Shown: positions 20,314-27,737 of the stretch, piece after piece | Position numbering within the stretch: position 1 is the stretch's first letter | Layout: each line of letters begins with the position of its first letter | Program-made: the position numbers and the translations under genes | Source: Streptomyces sp. col6 | GTDB lineage: Bacteria > Actinomycetota > Actinomycetes > Streptomycetales > Streptomycetaceae | Length of the DNA: 64,000 nt | NCBI RefSeq assembly: GCF_008042035.1 | Contig: NZ_RDBL01000010.1 | Coordinates: 18,091-82,090 of the forward strand | Reading direction: 5' to 3' | Notes under the pieces: generated by a model | Told to the model about the DNA's origin: nothing | Databases searched by the model: none | What the model saw: the letters and a program-made list of their open reading frames with translations, nothing else

Positions 20314-21132
20314 TCAGGCGGTGGTGCGTACGGCCGAGGTGGCCAGCGTCGTGTACTGCATGGTGAAGCCGCCCCCGAGGGCGTCGATGGCCTCGCCGAC
20401 CGCGGACAGGACAGCGGCCAGCCGTTCGGGACGTAGCCGGGTGAGGCCCCCGGTGGTCGGGAGCAGGTTCAGCCACTCGTCCCGGGTGTAGGGCCGCTCC
20501 CAGTCGAACTGCCACTGCTCCGGTTCGTGGAACCGGCCGGTCGCGCGCACCTGGTCGGCGTTCTTCGCGTAGCCCGCCCGGTACATGTCCAGCGGGCGCC
20601 GCGCCGGCCGGCCGCTGAACGGTGAGCCGGGCGCCACCCGGCGGTAGGCCGCCGCGAACGCCTCGGCCACCTCGGCGGGCGGTTCGAATACGTGGCCGAA
20701 GACGGCCAGGCGTCCGCCCGGACGCAGTACCCGGGCCGCCTTGGCGGCGCCGACGGCCGGGTCCACCCAGTGCCACGACTGGGCGGCGGTCACCACGTCG
20801 AACGTGCGGCCGGCCGGGTCCCAGGCTTCAAAGGACGCCACCTCGACCCGCAGGCCATGGGCCCGCGCGAGGTCCGCCATCCGGGCATCGGGCTCCACGC
20901 CGAGCACGGTGCAGCCCGCCGACCGGAACTGGCGGGCCGCGATCCCGGTCCCGCAGCCCACATCGAGAACGTCTCGTCCAGGACTCCCGGCGACGATGCG
21001 GTCCACCAGGCCGGCGGGATAGGAAGGGCGCGCCTCGTCGTAGCGCCGCGCGTCCGCACCGAAGGATTCGGCCGTCCGCCGGGCCTCATGGGGCTGCGGC
21101 GGTCCGGGCTGCTCTCGCGGTAAAGTGGGCAT
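20314..21132 (-). CDS. Class I SAM-dependent methyltransferase
   Basis: 272 residues. The SAM-binding motif I is VLDVGCGTGIAARQF, motif II acidic VLGVEPDARM, then SWHWVDPA and a post-motif RVLRPGGRLAVFG. The beginning (ESFGADARRYDEARPSYP) is typical of the UbiE/Methyltransf_11 group acting on small molecules. The ATG at 21132 has AAGGTG 5 nt upstream. It is divergent from a TetR-type regulator, with a palindromic site in the short gap that also covers the first codons. The substrate is unknown. Confidence 0.88.
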   Translation of the reverse strand: MPTLPREQPGPPQPHEARRTAESFGADARRYDEARPSYPAGLVDRIVAGSPGRDVLDVGCGTGIAARQFRSAGCTVLGVEPDARMADLARAHGLRVEVASFEAWDPAGRTFDVVTAAQSWHWVDPAVGAAKAARVLRPGGRLAVFGHVFEPPAEVAEAFAAAYRRVAPGSPFSGRPARRPLDMYRAGYAKNADQVRATGRFHEPEQWQFDWERPYTRDEWLNLLPTTGGLTRLRPERLAAVLSAVGEAIDALGGGFTMQYTTLATSAVRTTA

Positions 21133-21160
21133 GCGTTCACCTTAGTGGGCGCATGCCCAC
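21125..21160. promoter_or_regulatory. Palindromic site between methyltransferase and TetR genes
   Basis: GTGGGCGCATGCCCAC at 21145-21160 is a dyad with 6-bp arms around GCAT. A related half-repeat GTGGGCATGCG lies at 21125-21135, overlapping the methyltransferase start. A plausible TetR operator controlling both divergent genes; the assignment rests on position and symmetry only. Confidence 0.5.
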
Positions 21161-21205
21161 ATGCCAACACGGCGGCGTGGACGCGGACGAGGAGAGGACG
21201 GATAC

Positions 21206-21802
21206 GTGCCGACCGGAGTGCACCTGCGCGACCCCCGGCAGCACCTGTTCGACGCCGCCGAGCGTGTGTTGCTGCGGGACGGTGCGAACGGGCTGACCAG
21301 CAGGGCCGTCACCGACGAGGCGGCCTGTGCCAAGGGCGTCCTGCACCGGCACTTCACCGACTTCGACGCCTTCCTCGTCGGGCTCGTGCTCGACCGGGCC
21401 GCGCGGATCGAGGAGCAGGCGCAGGCGCTGCGCGGGAGTGCCGGAACCAGGACGGTGGCAGGGAACCTCGCGGACGCGCTGACCACTCTGTTCGGGCCGG
21501 TTCCCGTGGCGATCATCCCGCTCATCACCTTCCGGGACGAGTTGCGCGCACGGCTGCGGCAGGCCACGCCCGGCGGCGGCATCGCCGTCCTCGCCCAGAT
21601 CACGGCGGCGGTCTCCGGCTATCTGACCGAGGAGCGCGCGCTGGGCCGCGTCTCCGCCGACGCGGACATCGACTCGCTCACCCTGTCCCTCGTCGGGGGC
21701 GGGCACCTGCTGTTCGCCGACCGGGAGCCGGGTCCGCCGGAAGCGGCGGCGGTCGGCAAGCTGGTGACCTCGGCGCTCGCGGATGTCGTACAGGGGCCCT
21801 GA
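21206..21802 (+). CDS. TetR-family transcriptional regulator
   Basis: 198 residues with an N-terminal TetR helix-turn-helix: RQHLFDAAERVLLRDG, then SRAVTDEAACAKGVLHRHFTDF (recognition helix with the usual Tyr/His-x-x-F end). The C-terminal ligand/dimer domain is divergent, with a conserved-looking FGPVPVAIIPLITFRDELRA. The GTG at 21206 follows GAGAGGACG; an in-frame ATG at 21161 is possible but would sit on the operator. It probably represses the divergent methyltransferase and itself. The inducer is unknown. Confidence 0.85.
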   Translation: MPTGVHLRDPRQHLFDAAERVLLRDGANGLTSRAVTDEAACAKGVLHRHFTDFDAFLVGLVLDRAARIEEQAQALRGSAGTRTVAGNLADALTTLFGPVPVAIIPLITFRDELRARLRQATPGGGIAVLAQITAAVSGYLTEERALGRVSADADIDSLTLSLVGGGHLLFADREPGPPEAAAVGKLVTSALADVVQGP

Positions 21803-21911
21803 CCGGGGCGCCGCCCGTCCGGATACACACACCGGATGAGTACGACCGCTCAGCCGCGCGGCTGTCGCGCCCGGGACGATGGAACCCGTCCCGAGTGAAC
21901 CGGAGAATCCC

Positions 21912-22574
21912 ATGCTCAGCCGCCTTGCCGGTCAACTGGTCCCCGCATTCGGGCGGTTGACGCTCACCACCGACGAAGGCGCCGCCCTTCCCCCGGCCGG
22001 GATCATCGCCGCCAACCACACATCGCTCGCGGACCCCGCGATCGTCCTGGCGGCACTCCTCAGCCTCGGCGCCCGCCCCGTCGTCATGGCGACAGCGGGT
22101 CTCTGGCGGGTGCCCCTGCTCGGCCGCGCACTCGCGCGTGAGGGGCACATCCCCGTCTACCGCGGCGACCCCCGCGCGGCCCGGTCGGTCGACCTCGCCC
22201 AGGAGGCGCTGGAGCAGGGCCGGCACATCCTGATCTACGCCGAGGGCGGCCTGCCCCTCCGCACGGACGCGGCCGAGGCCGAGCCGGGTGCGTTCCGGCG
22301 CGGCCTCGCCCGGCTCGCGCACCGCACCGGCGCGCCGGTGATTCCGGTGGGCCAGGCCGGGGCGCGCCGCGTCACCTCCGGCTCGGCCGTCAAGCAGCTC
22401 GCGGGCCTGGCCACCGCTCCGCTGCGGCGGCCCCGCCTCCACGTCCACGTCGGGCAGCCGCTGCTGCTCGACGGCGACGGAGCGGCGGCCACCGCGCGGG
22501 CGCGCCTCGCCGTCACCGCCGCCTGGCGGACCGCGGCCGCCCGGCTGGGCGAGCCCGCGGCCCTGACCGCCTGA
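21912..22574 (+). CDS. PlsC-like 1-acyl-glycerol-3-phosphate acyltransferase
   Basis: 220 residues. Acyltransferase motif I HX4D is seen in NHTSLADPA, motif II around GHIPVYRGD, motif III as IYAEGGLPLR (the FPEG-like loop) and motif IV near GAPVIPVGQ. These are the LPLAT/PlsC motifs, so it should transfer an acyl chain onto a lysophospholipid or similar acceptor at the membrane. The ATG at 21912 has GGAG 7 nt upstream; the in-frame ATG at 21879 lacks a site. Confidence 0.85.
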   Translation: MLSRLAGQLVPAFGRLTLTTDEGAALPPAGIIAANHTSLADPAIVLAALLSLGARPVVMATAGLWRVPLLGRALAREGHIPVYRGDPRAARSVDLAQEALEQGRHILIYAEGGLPLRTDAAEAEPGAFRRGLARLAHRTGAPVIPVGQAGARRVTSGSAVKQLAGLATAPLRRPRLHVHVGQPLLLDGDGAAATARARLAVTAAWRTAAARLGEPAALTA

Positions 22575-22582
22575 GGTGCGGA

Positions 22583-22614
22583 GCGCCGGGGGAGCGGGCG
22601 GGGCCCTCCGGCGC
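22583..22614. terminator. Weak hairpin after the PlsC-like gene
   Basis: GCGCCGG (22583-22589) pairs with CCGGCGC (22608-22614) over an 18-nt loop. It lies between the acyltransferase (+) and isochorismate synthase (-) genes, which converge with a 146-bp gap. Low strength; function uncertain. Confidence 0.35.
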
Positions 22615-22720
22615 GGGCTCCGACGGACCGGGCCGCGGCTCTTCCACGTAGGCGCTGATGGGCCGTCAGGGGCGGGCGGCGCTCTCCTGCGCGGGTGCTA
22701 CGGACCGCCGGCCGACGGGC

Positions 22721-23917
22721 TTACAGCTCGGCGCCCACCGCGCTCAGGAAGGTGCGGAACTTGGCGGCGGTTTCGGCGGTTTCGGCCTCCGGCTCGGACG
22801 CCGCGACGATGCCCGCTCCGGCGTAGAGGCGCAGCATGCGCTCCTCCGCCTCGGCGCAGCGGATCGTGACGACCCATTCGCCGTCGCCGTGCGCGTCGCC
22901 CCAGCCGACCATGCCTGTGAAGTAGCCGCGGTCGAACGGTTCTGTCTCCGTCAGCACCTCCCGGGCGGTGGCCGTCGGCGTGCCGCACACCGCGGGGGTG
23001 GGGTGCAGCGCGCAGGCCAGAGTGAGGGCCGAGGTGTCCGGGTCGGTGAGGGTGCCCGTGACCGTGGTGGACAGGTGCCACATGGTAGCGGTGCGGATCA
23101 GGGTCGGCCGGGGCGGGACGGTCATCCCGGCGCAGTACGGGGCCAGGGCCTGGTGTACGGCGTCCACGACGACGGCGTGCTCGTGGAGGTCCTTCGCGGA
23201 CTCCAGGAGCGCGGCGGCCCGGCGGACGTCCTCGGCGAGGTCGTCGCTGCGCGGGGACGAGCCGGCGAGGGGGTTGGCGACCACCTGGCGGCCCCGGCGC
23301 GAGACGAGGAGTTCGGGGCTGGCGCCGATCAGGGTGCGGCCGGGGCCGGTGGGGAGCGCGAAGGTGTAGCCGGAGGGGTCGCGCCGGGCCAGGCGCTGGA
23401 GCATGGCGGGCACGTCCAGCGGTGCGGGGGAGGTGAGTTCGAGGGTGCGGGCGAGGACGACCTTGCTGAACTCGCCGCGCCACATCCGCTCCACGGCCGA
23501 GGCGACGCCCTTCGCGTAGACCTCCGGCTCCGGCACCGGGCGGATGTGCCAGTCGGGGGAGTCCGCCCCCGCCGAGGGCAGCGCGATGAGCGGGTCGGAG
23601 GCGAGGGGCGGGGCGGTGCGCAGCGTCGCGGGAACGCTCAGGGCGGCCGGCGCGGTGTGGTCGAACGGGATCGCGCCCATCACCACCGGCGTCTCCTGCC
23701 CGGCGTCGGCGGCCTCGGCGAGGGCGGCCGAGACCCGTTGGTCCACCGGCTGTGTGCCGTGCGGAACCGGGCGTGCGGGGCCGTGGGCCAGCAGGGTGCG
23801 CCGGGGGGTGGCGAGGAAGCGCGCGCCGGGCGCGTAGGCGTCCAGGAGGGAGGTGGCTGCCCCGGTGGCCGGGTGGGCCACGGGTATGTGCGTGGCGACT
23901 CGGGATGCCGTCGACAC
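22721..23917 (-). CDS. dhbC: Isochorismate synthase (siderophore type)
   Basis: 398-residue chorismate-utilising enzyme that converts chorismate to isochorismate, the first committed step to 2,3-dihydroxybenzoate or salicylate. Seen: KVVLARTLELTS, NPLAGSSPRSDDL, DLHEHAVVVDAVHQAL, LHPTPAVCGTPTA and the metal-binding end FTGMVGWGDAHGDGEWVVTIRCAE, in the order of DhbC/EntC/MenF. The GTG at 23917 has GGAG 8 nt upstream. An iron box lies 124 bp upstream on its strand, which favours a siderophore role over menaquinone. The usual partners (isochorismatase, dehydrogenase, aryl-AMP ligase) are not in the window. Confidence 0.9.
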   Translation of the reverse strand: MSTASRVATHIPVAHPATGAATSLLDAYAPGARFLATPRRTLLAHGPARPVPHGTQPVDQRVSAALAEAADAGQETPVVMGAIPFDHTAPAALSVPATLRTAPPLASDPLIALPSAGADSPDWHIRPVPEPEVYAKGVASAVERMWRGEFSKVVLARTLELTSPAPLDVPAMLQRLARRDPSGYTFALPTGPGRTLIGASPELLVSRRGRQVVANPLAGSSPRSDDLAEDVRRAAALLESAKDLHEHAVVVDAVHQALAPYCAGMTVPPRPTLIRTATMWHLSTTVTGTLTDPDTSALTLACALHPTPAVCGTPTATAREVLTETEPFDRGYFTGMVGWGDAHGDGEWVVTIRCAEAEERMLRLYAGAGIVAASEPEAETAETAAKFRTFLSAVGAEL

Positions 23918-24040
23918 GGGGACTCCGTTCTCGATGGCCCTGTAGGAGGGGCCGGATGAGGATGGGCGGAGGAGCTGCGCCGACAGGGCGCGGCGGACTG
24001 GCCGCCGCGGCCCTTCACCCGGAGCAGCCCCTGCGCTAGG

Positions 24041-24059
24041 TTAGGTGAGGGTAACCTAA
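24041..24059. promoter_or_regulatory. Iron box, dhbC
   Basis: TTAGGTGAGGGTAACCTAA, 16 of 19 matches to the consensus with perfect 6-bp outer arms (TTAGGT/ACCTAA). Positioned for the minus-strand isochorismate synthase gene. Confidence 0.85.
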
Positions 24060-24175
24060 GTTTGCCTCGGCGCGCAGAGGGTCGGTGGGTCGCACGTCAG
24101 GGGGGTCCGGTGTCTGAACTGCGCACATGTGCCGTTCGGTTGGCGGATGGGTTGCTTACGTCGGGCTTGCCGATG

Positions 24176-24194
24176 TTAGGTTAGCCTTGCCTGG
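24176..24194. promoter_or_regulatory. Weaker iron-box-like site, aryl carrier protein operon
   Basis: TTAGGTTAGCCTTGCCTGG matches 14 of 19 positions; the left half is perfect, the right half degenerate. It is the only such site on the plus side before the carrier-protein gene, 310 bp from its start. Confidence 0.6.
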
Positions 24195-24503
24195 GCCTGA
24201 GGGGGACTGTGTGTGGGCGAGGAATGTGGGGGACGCCGGTTTTTTCCGGCATCGGGCGCGTTTGCGCCACACGTCCCTCGACAGGGGCCGCACACGCGGT
24301 GCCGGGCCGCGTCCATGACGTCCCGCCGTGAGCCGCCGCGCTCTTCCGGTGGGCCGGGTCGCGCCGCCACCGCCCTTCCTTGTCCCGTGAACATCGCCGC
24401 CCCGGGCGGCTGTTCGCGCGCGCATTCCCTTGCCGGGCCCCGTGAAACACCGCCACTGTCGCTCCGACCCCCTGTCGGCGCCCACCCCCGAAGGAGTACT
24501 CCG

Positions 24504-24743
24504 ATGAGCCAGACCTTGTCGCCCGACCGTGTCAGGGCCGACATCGCCGAACTGCTGGGCTGCGAGCCCGGCGAGATCGCGCCCGACGACAATCTGGTCG
24601 ATCTGGGTCTGGACTCGATGCGGATCATGGCCCTGGTCGAGCGCTGGCGTGCGGCGGGCGCGACCACGCTGGAGTTCCCCGACCTGTTCGAGCTGCCCGA
24701 ACTCGGGCACTGGCAGGCGCTGCTGGCGGGTGAGGCCGCATGA
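24504..24743 (+). CDS. Free-standing aryl carrier protein
   Basis: 79-residue carrier protein like the C-terminal domain of EntB/DhbB. The phosphopantetheine site is in DNLVDLGLDSMRIMALVERW (Ser about residue 36). The MRIM helix and the following ARATTLEF-type strand match aryl carrier domains more than peptidyl ones. It should hold 2,3-dihydroxybenzoate or salicylate as a thioester for the starter condensation domain of the NRPS at 29513. In most clusters this domain is fused to isochorismatase; here it stands alone. AAGGAG precedes the ATG. The stop overlaps the next ATG (ATGA). Confidence 0.88.
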   Translation: MSQTLSPDRVRADIAELLGCEPGEIAPDDNLVDLGLDSMRIMALVERWRAAGATTLEFPDLFELPELGHWQALLAGEAA

Positions 24744-25621
24744 GCCGCGTCGACCACCGGGACAGGTACCTGGAGCGCATCGCGGAGGTGCGGGCCGGCC
24801 GGCATGCCGAGAAGGTCGGCTACCCGATCGGCATCCGTGAGGTCGAGGTCGTGCGTACGGCCACGGTCGGCGCGGGTCTGCTGCGGGTCACCCTGGGCGG
24901 GCCCGGGGTCGAGGGATTCGAGGCGCACGCGCCCGACGAGCACGTGAAACTGATCTTCCGGGAGCAGGACGGCAGCCTGCGGCTGCCCGAGCGCAACGGG
25001 ACGATGCTGCGCTGGCCGAGGCCGGTGCCCACCTCGCGCGAGTACACCGTGCGCCGCTACGACCCCGTCGCCGGCGAGATCGACATCGACGTCGCCGTGC
25101 ACGAGGGCGGACTCGCCTCGGACTGGGCCGGCAAGGCGCAGTCCGGCGACACGATCCATGTCGCCGGACCGCCCGGCGGGCTGATCGTCCCGCACACCTA
25201 CGACCGCTACCTGCTCGTCGGGGACCTCACCGCGCTGCCCGCCGTCGCGCGGTGGCTGGAGGAACTGCCCCGGACCGCCAGGGGCTGGGCGTTCATCGAA
25301 GTCACGGGCCCCGACGAGGAGATCGAGCTCTCCGCCCCCGAGGGCTTCGAGGTCCGCTGGCTGCACCGAGGCGACGCGCCCGCGGGATCCGGTGACGCGC
25401 TGGTCCGGGCCGCGACCTCGGTCACCGTTCCCGAGGGGGAGCGGGCGTACGTGTGGGTCGCGGGGGAGGCGGGGCAGATCAAGCCGTTGCGGCGCTGGGT
25501 CCGGGACGAACTGCGCCTGGAGAAGGCCGATTACGACATCACCGGCTATTGGAAGCGGGGTGTCGCGGACTTCGACGAGGACGACCACGACCACGAGCCC
25601 GGTCACGACCACGACCACTGA
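24740..25621 (+). CDS. Siderophore-interacting protein, ViuB-type ferric reductase
   Basis: 293-residue SIP-family flavoprotein that reduces imported ferric siderophores to release iron in the cytoplasm. The FAD-binding motif is EYTVRRYDP (RxYTxR type), with GDTIHVAGPPGG for the phosphate region and YLLVGDLTALPAVARWLEELP for the NAD(P)H domain. AYVWVAGEAGQIKPLRRWVR and YWKRGVADFDED end the conserved core. The last 15 residues form an unusual Asp/His-rich tail, DDHDHEPGHDHDH. It is coupled by a 4-nt overlap to the aryl carrier protein. Confidence 0.93.
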   Translation: MSRVDHRDRYLERIAEVRAGRHAEKVGYPIGIREVEVVRTATVGAGLLRVTLGGPGVEGFEAHAPDEHVKLIFREQDGSLRLPERNGTMLRWPRPVPTSREYTVRRYDPVAGEIDIDVAVHEGGLASDWAGKAQSGDTIHVAGPPGGLIVPHTYDRYLLVGDLTALPAVARWLEELPRTARGWAFIEVTGPDEEIELSAPEGFEVRWLHRGDAPAGSGDALVRAATSVTVPEGERAYVWVAGEAGQIKPLRRWVRDELRLEKADYDITGYWKRGVADFDEDDHDHEPGHDHDH

Positions 25622-25679
25622 TCCACCGGCCGGACCGGGTGCGACCACCCGCGAGTTGTCCTGTCGAAAGGCCATCAAC

Positions 25680-25698
25680 TAAGGTGAGCCTTACCTAA
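25680..25698. promoter_or_regulatory. Iron box, importer 2 / NRPS operon
   Basis: TAAGGTGAGCCTTACCTAA, 15 of 19 to consensus and close to palindromic. It lies 18 bp before the lipoprotein start and probably controls the whole tightly linked run from 25717 through the NRPS and the MFS gene. Confidence 0.85.
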
Positions 25699-25716
25699 GT
25701 AGCAAGGAGTTCGGAA

Positions 25717-26715
25717 ATGTCCATACGCAGATCGTCCGGTCTGGTCGGCGCCCTCGCGCTGGCCCTCGTTCTGACCGGATGCGGGTCATCCTCGGACGGC
25801 GGGTCGGACTCCGCCTCGGAGAGCAAGACCCGGGTGTTCACCGCGGACAACGGCAAGATCAAGATCCCGGCGAACCCGAAGCGTGTGGTGGCCACCGGCT
25901 ATGCCGTGCCCGCGCTGATCGAGGCAGACGCACCGCTGGTCGGCATCTCGTCGTGGAAGCGCGGCGAGCCGATGATGAACAAGGAAGACCTCGCCACCTA
26001 CAAGAAGCTCAAGAAGGTGGCCGGCGAGCAGGCGGCCGAGACCAACTACGAGGCCATCGCCGAGGCCGAGCCCGACCTGATCGTCATCGGTGTCCCCGCG
26101 CCCGTGCTCGGGGACATCGACATGAAGCGGCTGAAGTCGATCGCCCCCGTCGTCGCGATCGGCCCGAGCCTGCCGTCCGCCTGGCGCGACCTCTCCCGCA
26201 AGCAGGCCGACGCCGCCGGTGCGGTCAAGCAGTTCGACGCCCAGAAGAAGACGTACGACGACAAGGCCGCCGAGCTGGCCGCCAAGTACAAGGACGTCCT
26301 GCCGAAGCTCAAGCTCGGCCACGTCGGTGCGTACGGTGACGCCGCCAAGGGCACCTTCCAGCGCGAGTTCAACGGCTCCTGGGGCACCAACATCGCCGAG
26401 GACCTGGGCGCCACCTACTACGGCAAGGTCAAGAAGGCCGGTCCGGGGTCCGCGGCGGTCAGCGAGTACCCCTCCATCGAGGAACTGCCCGCAGCCTTCC
26501 GCGAGGCCGACGTTCTGACGTACTCGGTCAGCGCCGACGGCAGCGTCCCGCCCTCCGTCAAGTACGTCCTGGACTCCAAGCTCTGGAAGAACCTGCCCGC
26601 CGTCAAGGCCGGCAAGGTCTTCCCGTACCGCTACACCGAGGCCGCCACCTACGGTGAGGCTCTGTTGACCCTGGACGCGATCGACAAGTCGCTCGCTCCG
26701 CTGCTGAAGTCGTGA
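25717..26715 (+). CDS. Fe-siderophore-binding lipoprotein (importer 2)
   Basis: 332-residue FecB-type receptor. The signal peptide has lipobox LTGC (Cys about 22) and a short Ser/Gly/Asp linker. The core starts IKIPANPKRVVATGYAVPALIEAD and includes YEAIAEAEPDLIVIG, as in ferric-siderophore receptors. AGGAG precedes the ATG. First gene of an importer whose ATPase gene ends 1 nt before the NRPS start, so it is the probable receptor for that NRPS product (inference). Confidence 0.93.
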   Translation: MSIRRSSGLVGALALALVLTGCGSSSDGGSDSASESKTRVFTADNGKIKIPANPKRVVATGYAVPALIEADAPLVGISSWKRGEPMMNKEDLATYKKLKKVAGEQAAETNYEAIAEAEPDLIVIGVPAPVLGDIDMKRLKSIAPVVAIGPSLPSAWRDLSRKQADAAGAVKQFDAQKKTYDDKAAELAAKYKDVLPKLKLGHVGAYGDAAKGTFQREFNGSWGTNIAEDLGATYYGKVKKAGPGSAAVSEYPSIEELPAAFREADVLTYSVSADGSVPPSVKYVLDSKLWKNLPAVKAGKVFPYRYTEAATYGEALLTLDAIDKSLAPLLKS

Positions 26716-27737
26716 CCGTCGCGGGCCGCGCGTCCGAGGCCGCGGGAAAGAACCGGCGGGCCGTCCCGCAGACCGCCCTGCTCGTCGGCGGACTGATCCT
26801 GCTGGTCGTTCTCGCCGTACTCAGCATGGGCGTCGGGGCCCGCCACGTCGCCCCCGGCGAAGTCGTGCGCGCACTCTTCGACTACCAGGGGACCGACGAC
26901 CACGTCGTCGTACGGGACGTGCGGGCACCGCGTGCGCTGCTCGCCGTCGCCGTCGGTGCCGCGCTCGCCGTCGCGGGCGCGCTCATCCAGACGCTCGCCC
27001 GCAACCCGCTGGCCGAGCCCGGCATCCTCGGGGTCACCGCGGGCGCCGGGTTCGCCGTCACCCTCGGGTCGGCGGCGGGCCTGGCCGGCGGCCAGGCCGG
27101 CGAACTCGGCTTCGCGGTCGTCGGATCCGTGGCCGCGGCGTTCCTGGTCGCCGCGGTCGGCCGCACCTCGCCGCTGCGCCTGGTCCTCACGGGCGTGGCG
27201 GTGACCGCGGTGCTCAACGGCGTCGCCCTCGGGCTGCGCCTCATGCTCCCGGACACCTTCGACCTCTACCGGTTCTGGTCGGTGGGGACACTGGCCGGGC
27301 GCGAACAGGCCGCCCTGTCCTGGCCGTTGACCGCCATCGCGGTGTCCCTGGCCGGTGCGCTGCTGCTGAGCCGGGCGCTCAACGCCCTGACACTCGGCGA
27401 GAACGTGGCGCACACCCTGGGCGCCAACGTGGGCCGGGTCCGCCTCACCACCCTCGTCCTCATCACCGTGCTCAGCGGCGCGGCGACGGCGGTGGCGGGC
27501 CCCATCCTGTTCGTCGGCCTGATCGTGCCCCACCTGGTGCGCAAACCGGCTTCCGGATCGGTGCCCTGGCTGATCGCCTACACCATGGTCCTCGGGCCCG
27601 TCCTGCTCCTCGCCGCCGACATGGCCGCGCGGGTCCTGCTGCCCACCGGTGAGGTGCCGGTGGCCATCGTGACCGCCTTCCTCGGCGGCCCCATGCTGAT
27701 CTGGGCGGTCCGCCGCTACGGGGCGGGGTCCCTGTGA
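26712..27737 (+). CDS. FecCD-family siderophore permease (importer 2, first)
   Basis: 341 residues. The GTG overlaps the lipoprotein stop by 4 nt. FecCD landmarks: VRAPRALLAVAVGAALAVAGALIQ, LARNPLAEPGILGVTAGAG, FWSVGTLAGREQAA, HTLGANVGRVRL and GPILFVGLIVPHLVRK. About ten hydrophobic helices. Forms the channel with the next gene, to which it is coupled by another 4-nt overlap. Confidence 0.93.
   Translation: MTVAGRASEAAGKNRRAVPQTALLVGGLILLVVLAVLSMGVGARHVAPGEVVRALFDYQGTDDHVVVRDVRAPRALLAVAVGAALAVAGALIQTLARNPLAEPGILGVTAGAGFAVTLGSAAGLAGGQAGELGFAVVGSVAAAFLVAAVGRTSPLRLVLTGVAVTAVLNGVALGLRLMLPDTFDLYRFWSVGTLAGREQAALSWPLTAIAVSLAGALLLSRALNALTLGENVAHTLGANVGRVRLTTLVLITVLSGAATAVAGPILFVGLIVPHLVRKPASGSVPWLIAYTMVLGPVLLLAADMAARVLLPTGEVPVAIVTAFLGGPMLIWAVRRYGAGSL

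Larger units (their letters stand above)
23918..24503. other. 586-bp divergent regulatory region, dhbC / aryl carrier protein
   Basis: I find no convincing gene here. It contains two iron-box-like sites (24041 and 24176) and then about 300 bp of leader before the carrier-protein gene. The leader includes a small hairpin, GCCGG-TTTTTT-CCGGC, at 24235-24250. The composition is more T-rich around 24050-24260 than in the flanking genes, as in promoter DNA. Confidence 0.6.

Noticed and set aside
22721..23917. Menaquinone isochorismate synthase (MenF) as the role of the dhbC-like gene
   Set aside because: Most Streptomyces make menaquinone by the futalosine route, and the gene has an iron box and siderophore neighbours; not excluded by sequence alone.
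24127..24318. 63-codon frame in the dhbC/carrier-protein gap
   Set aside because: It covers an iron box, has no ribosome site and no coding-like third-position bias.
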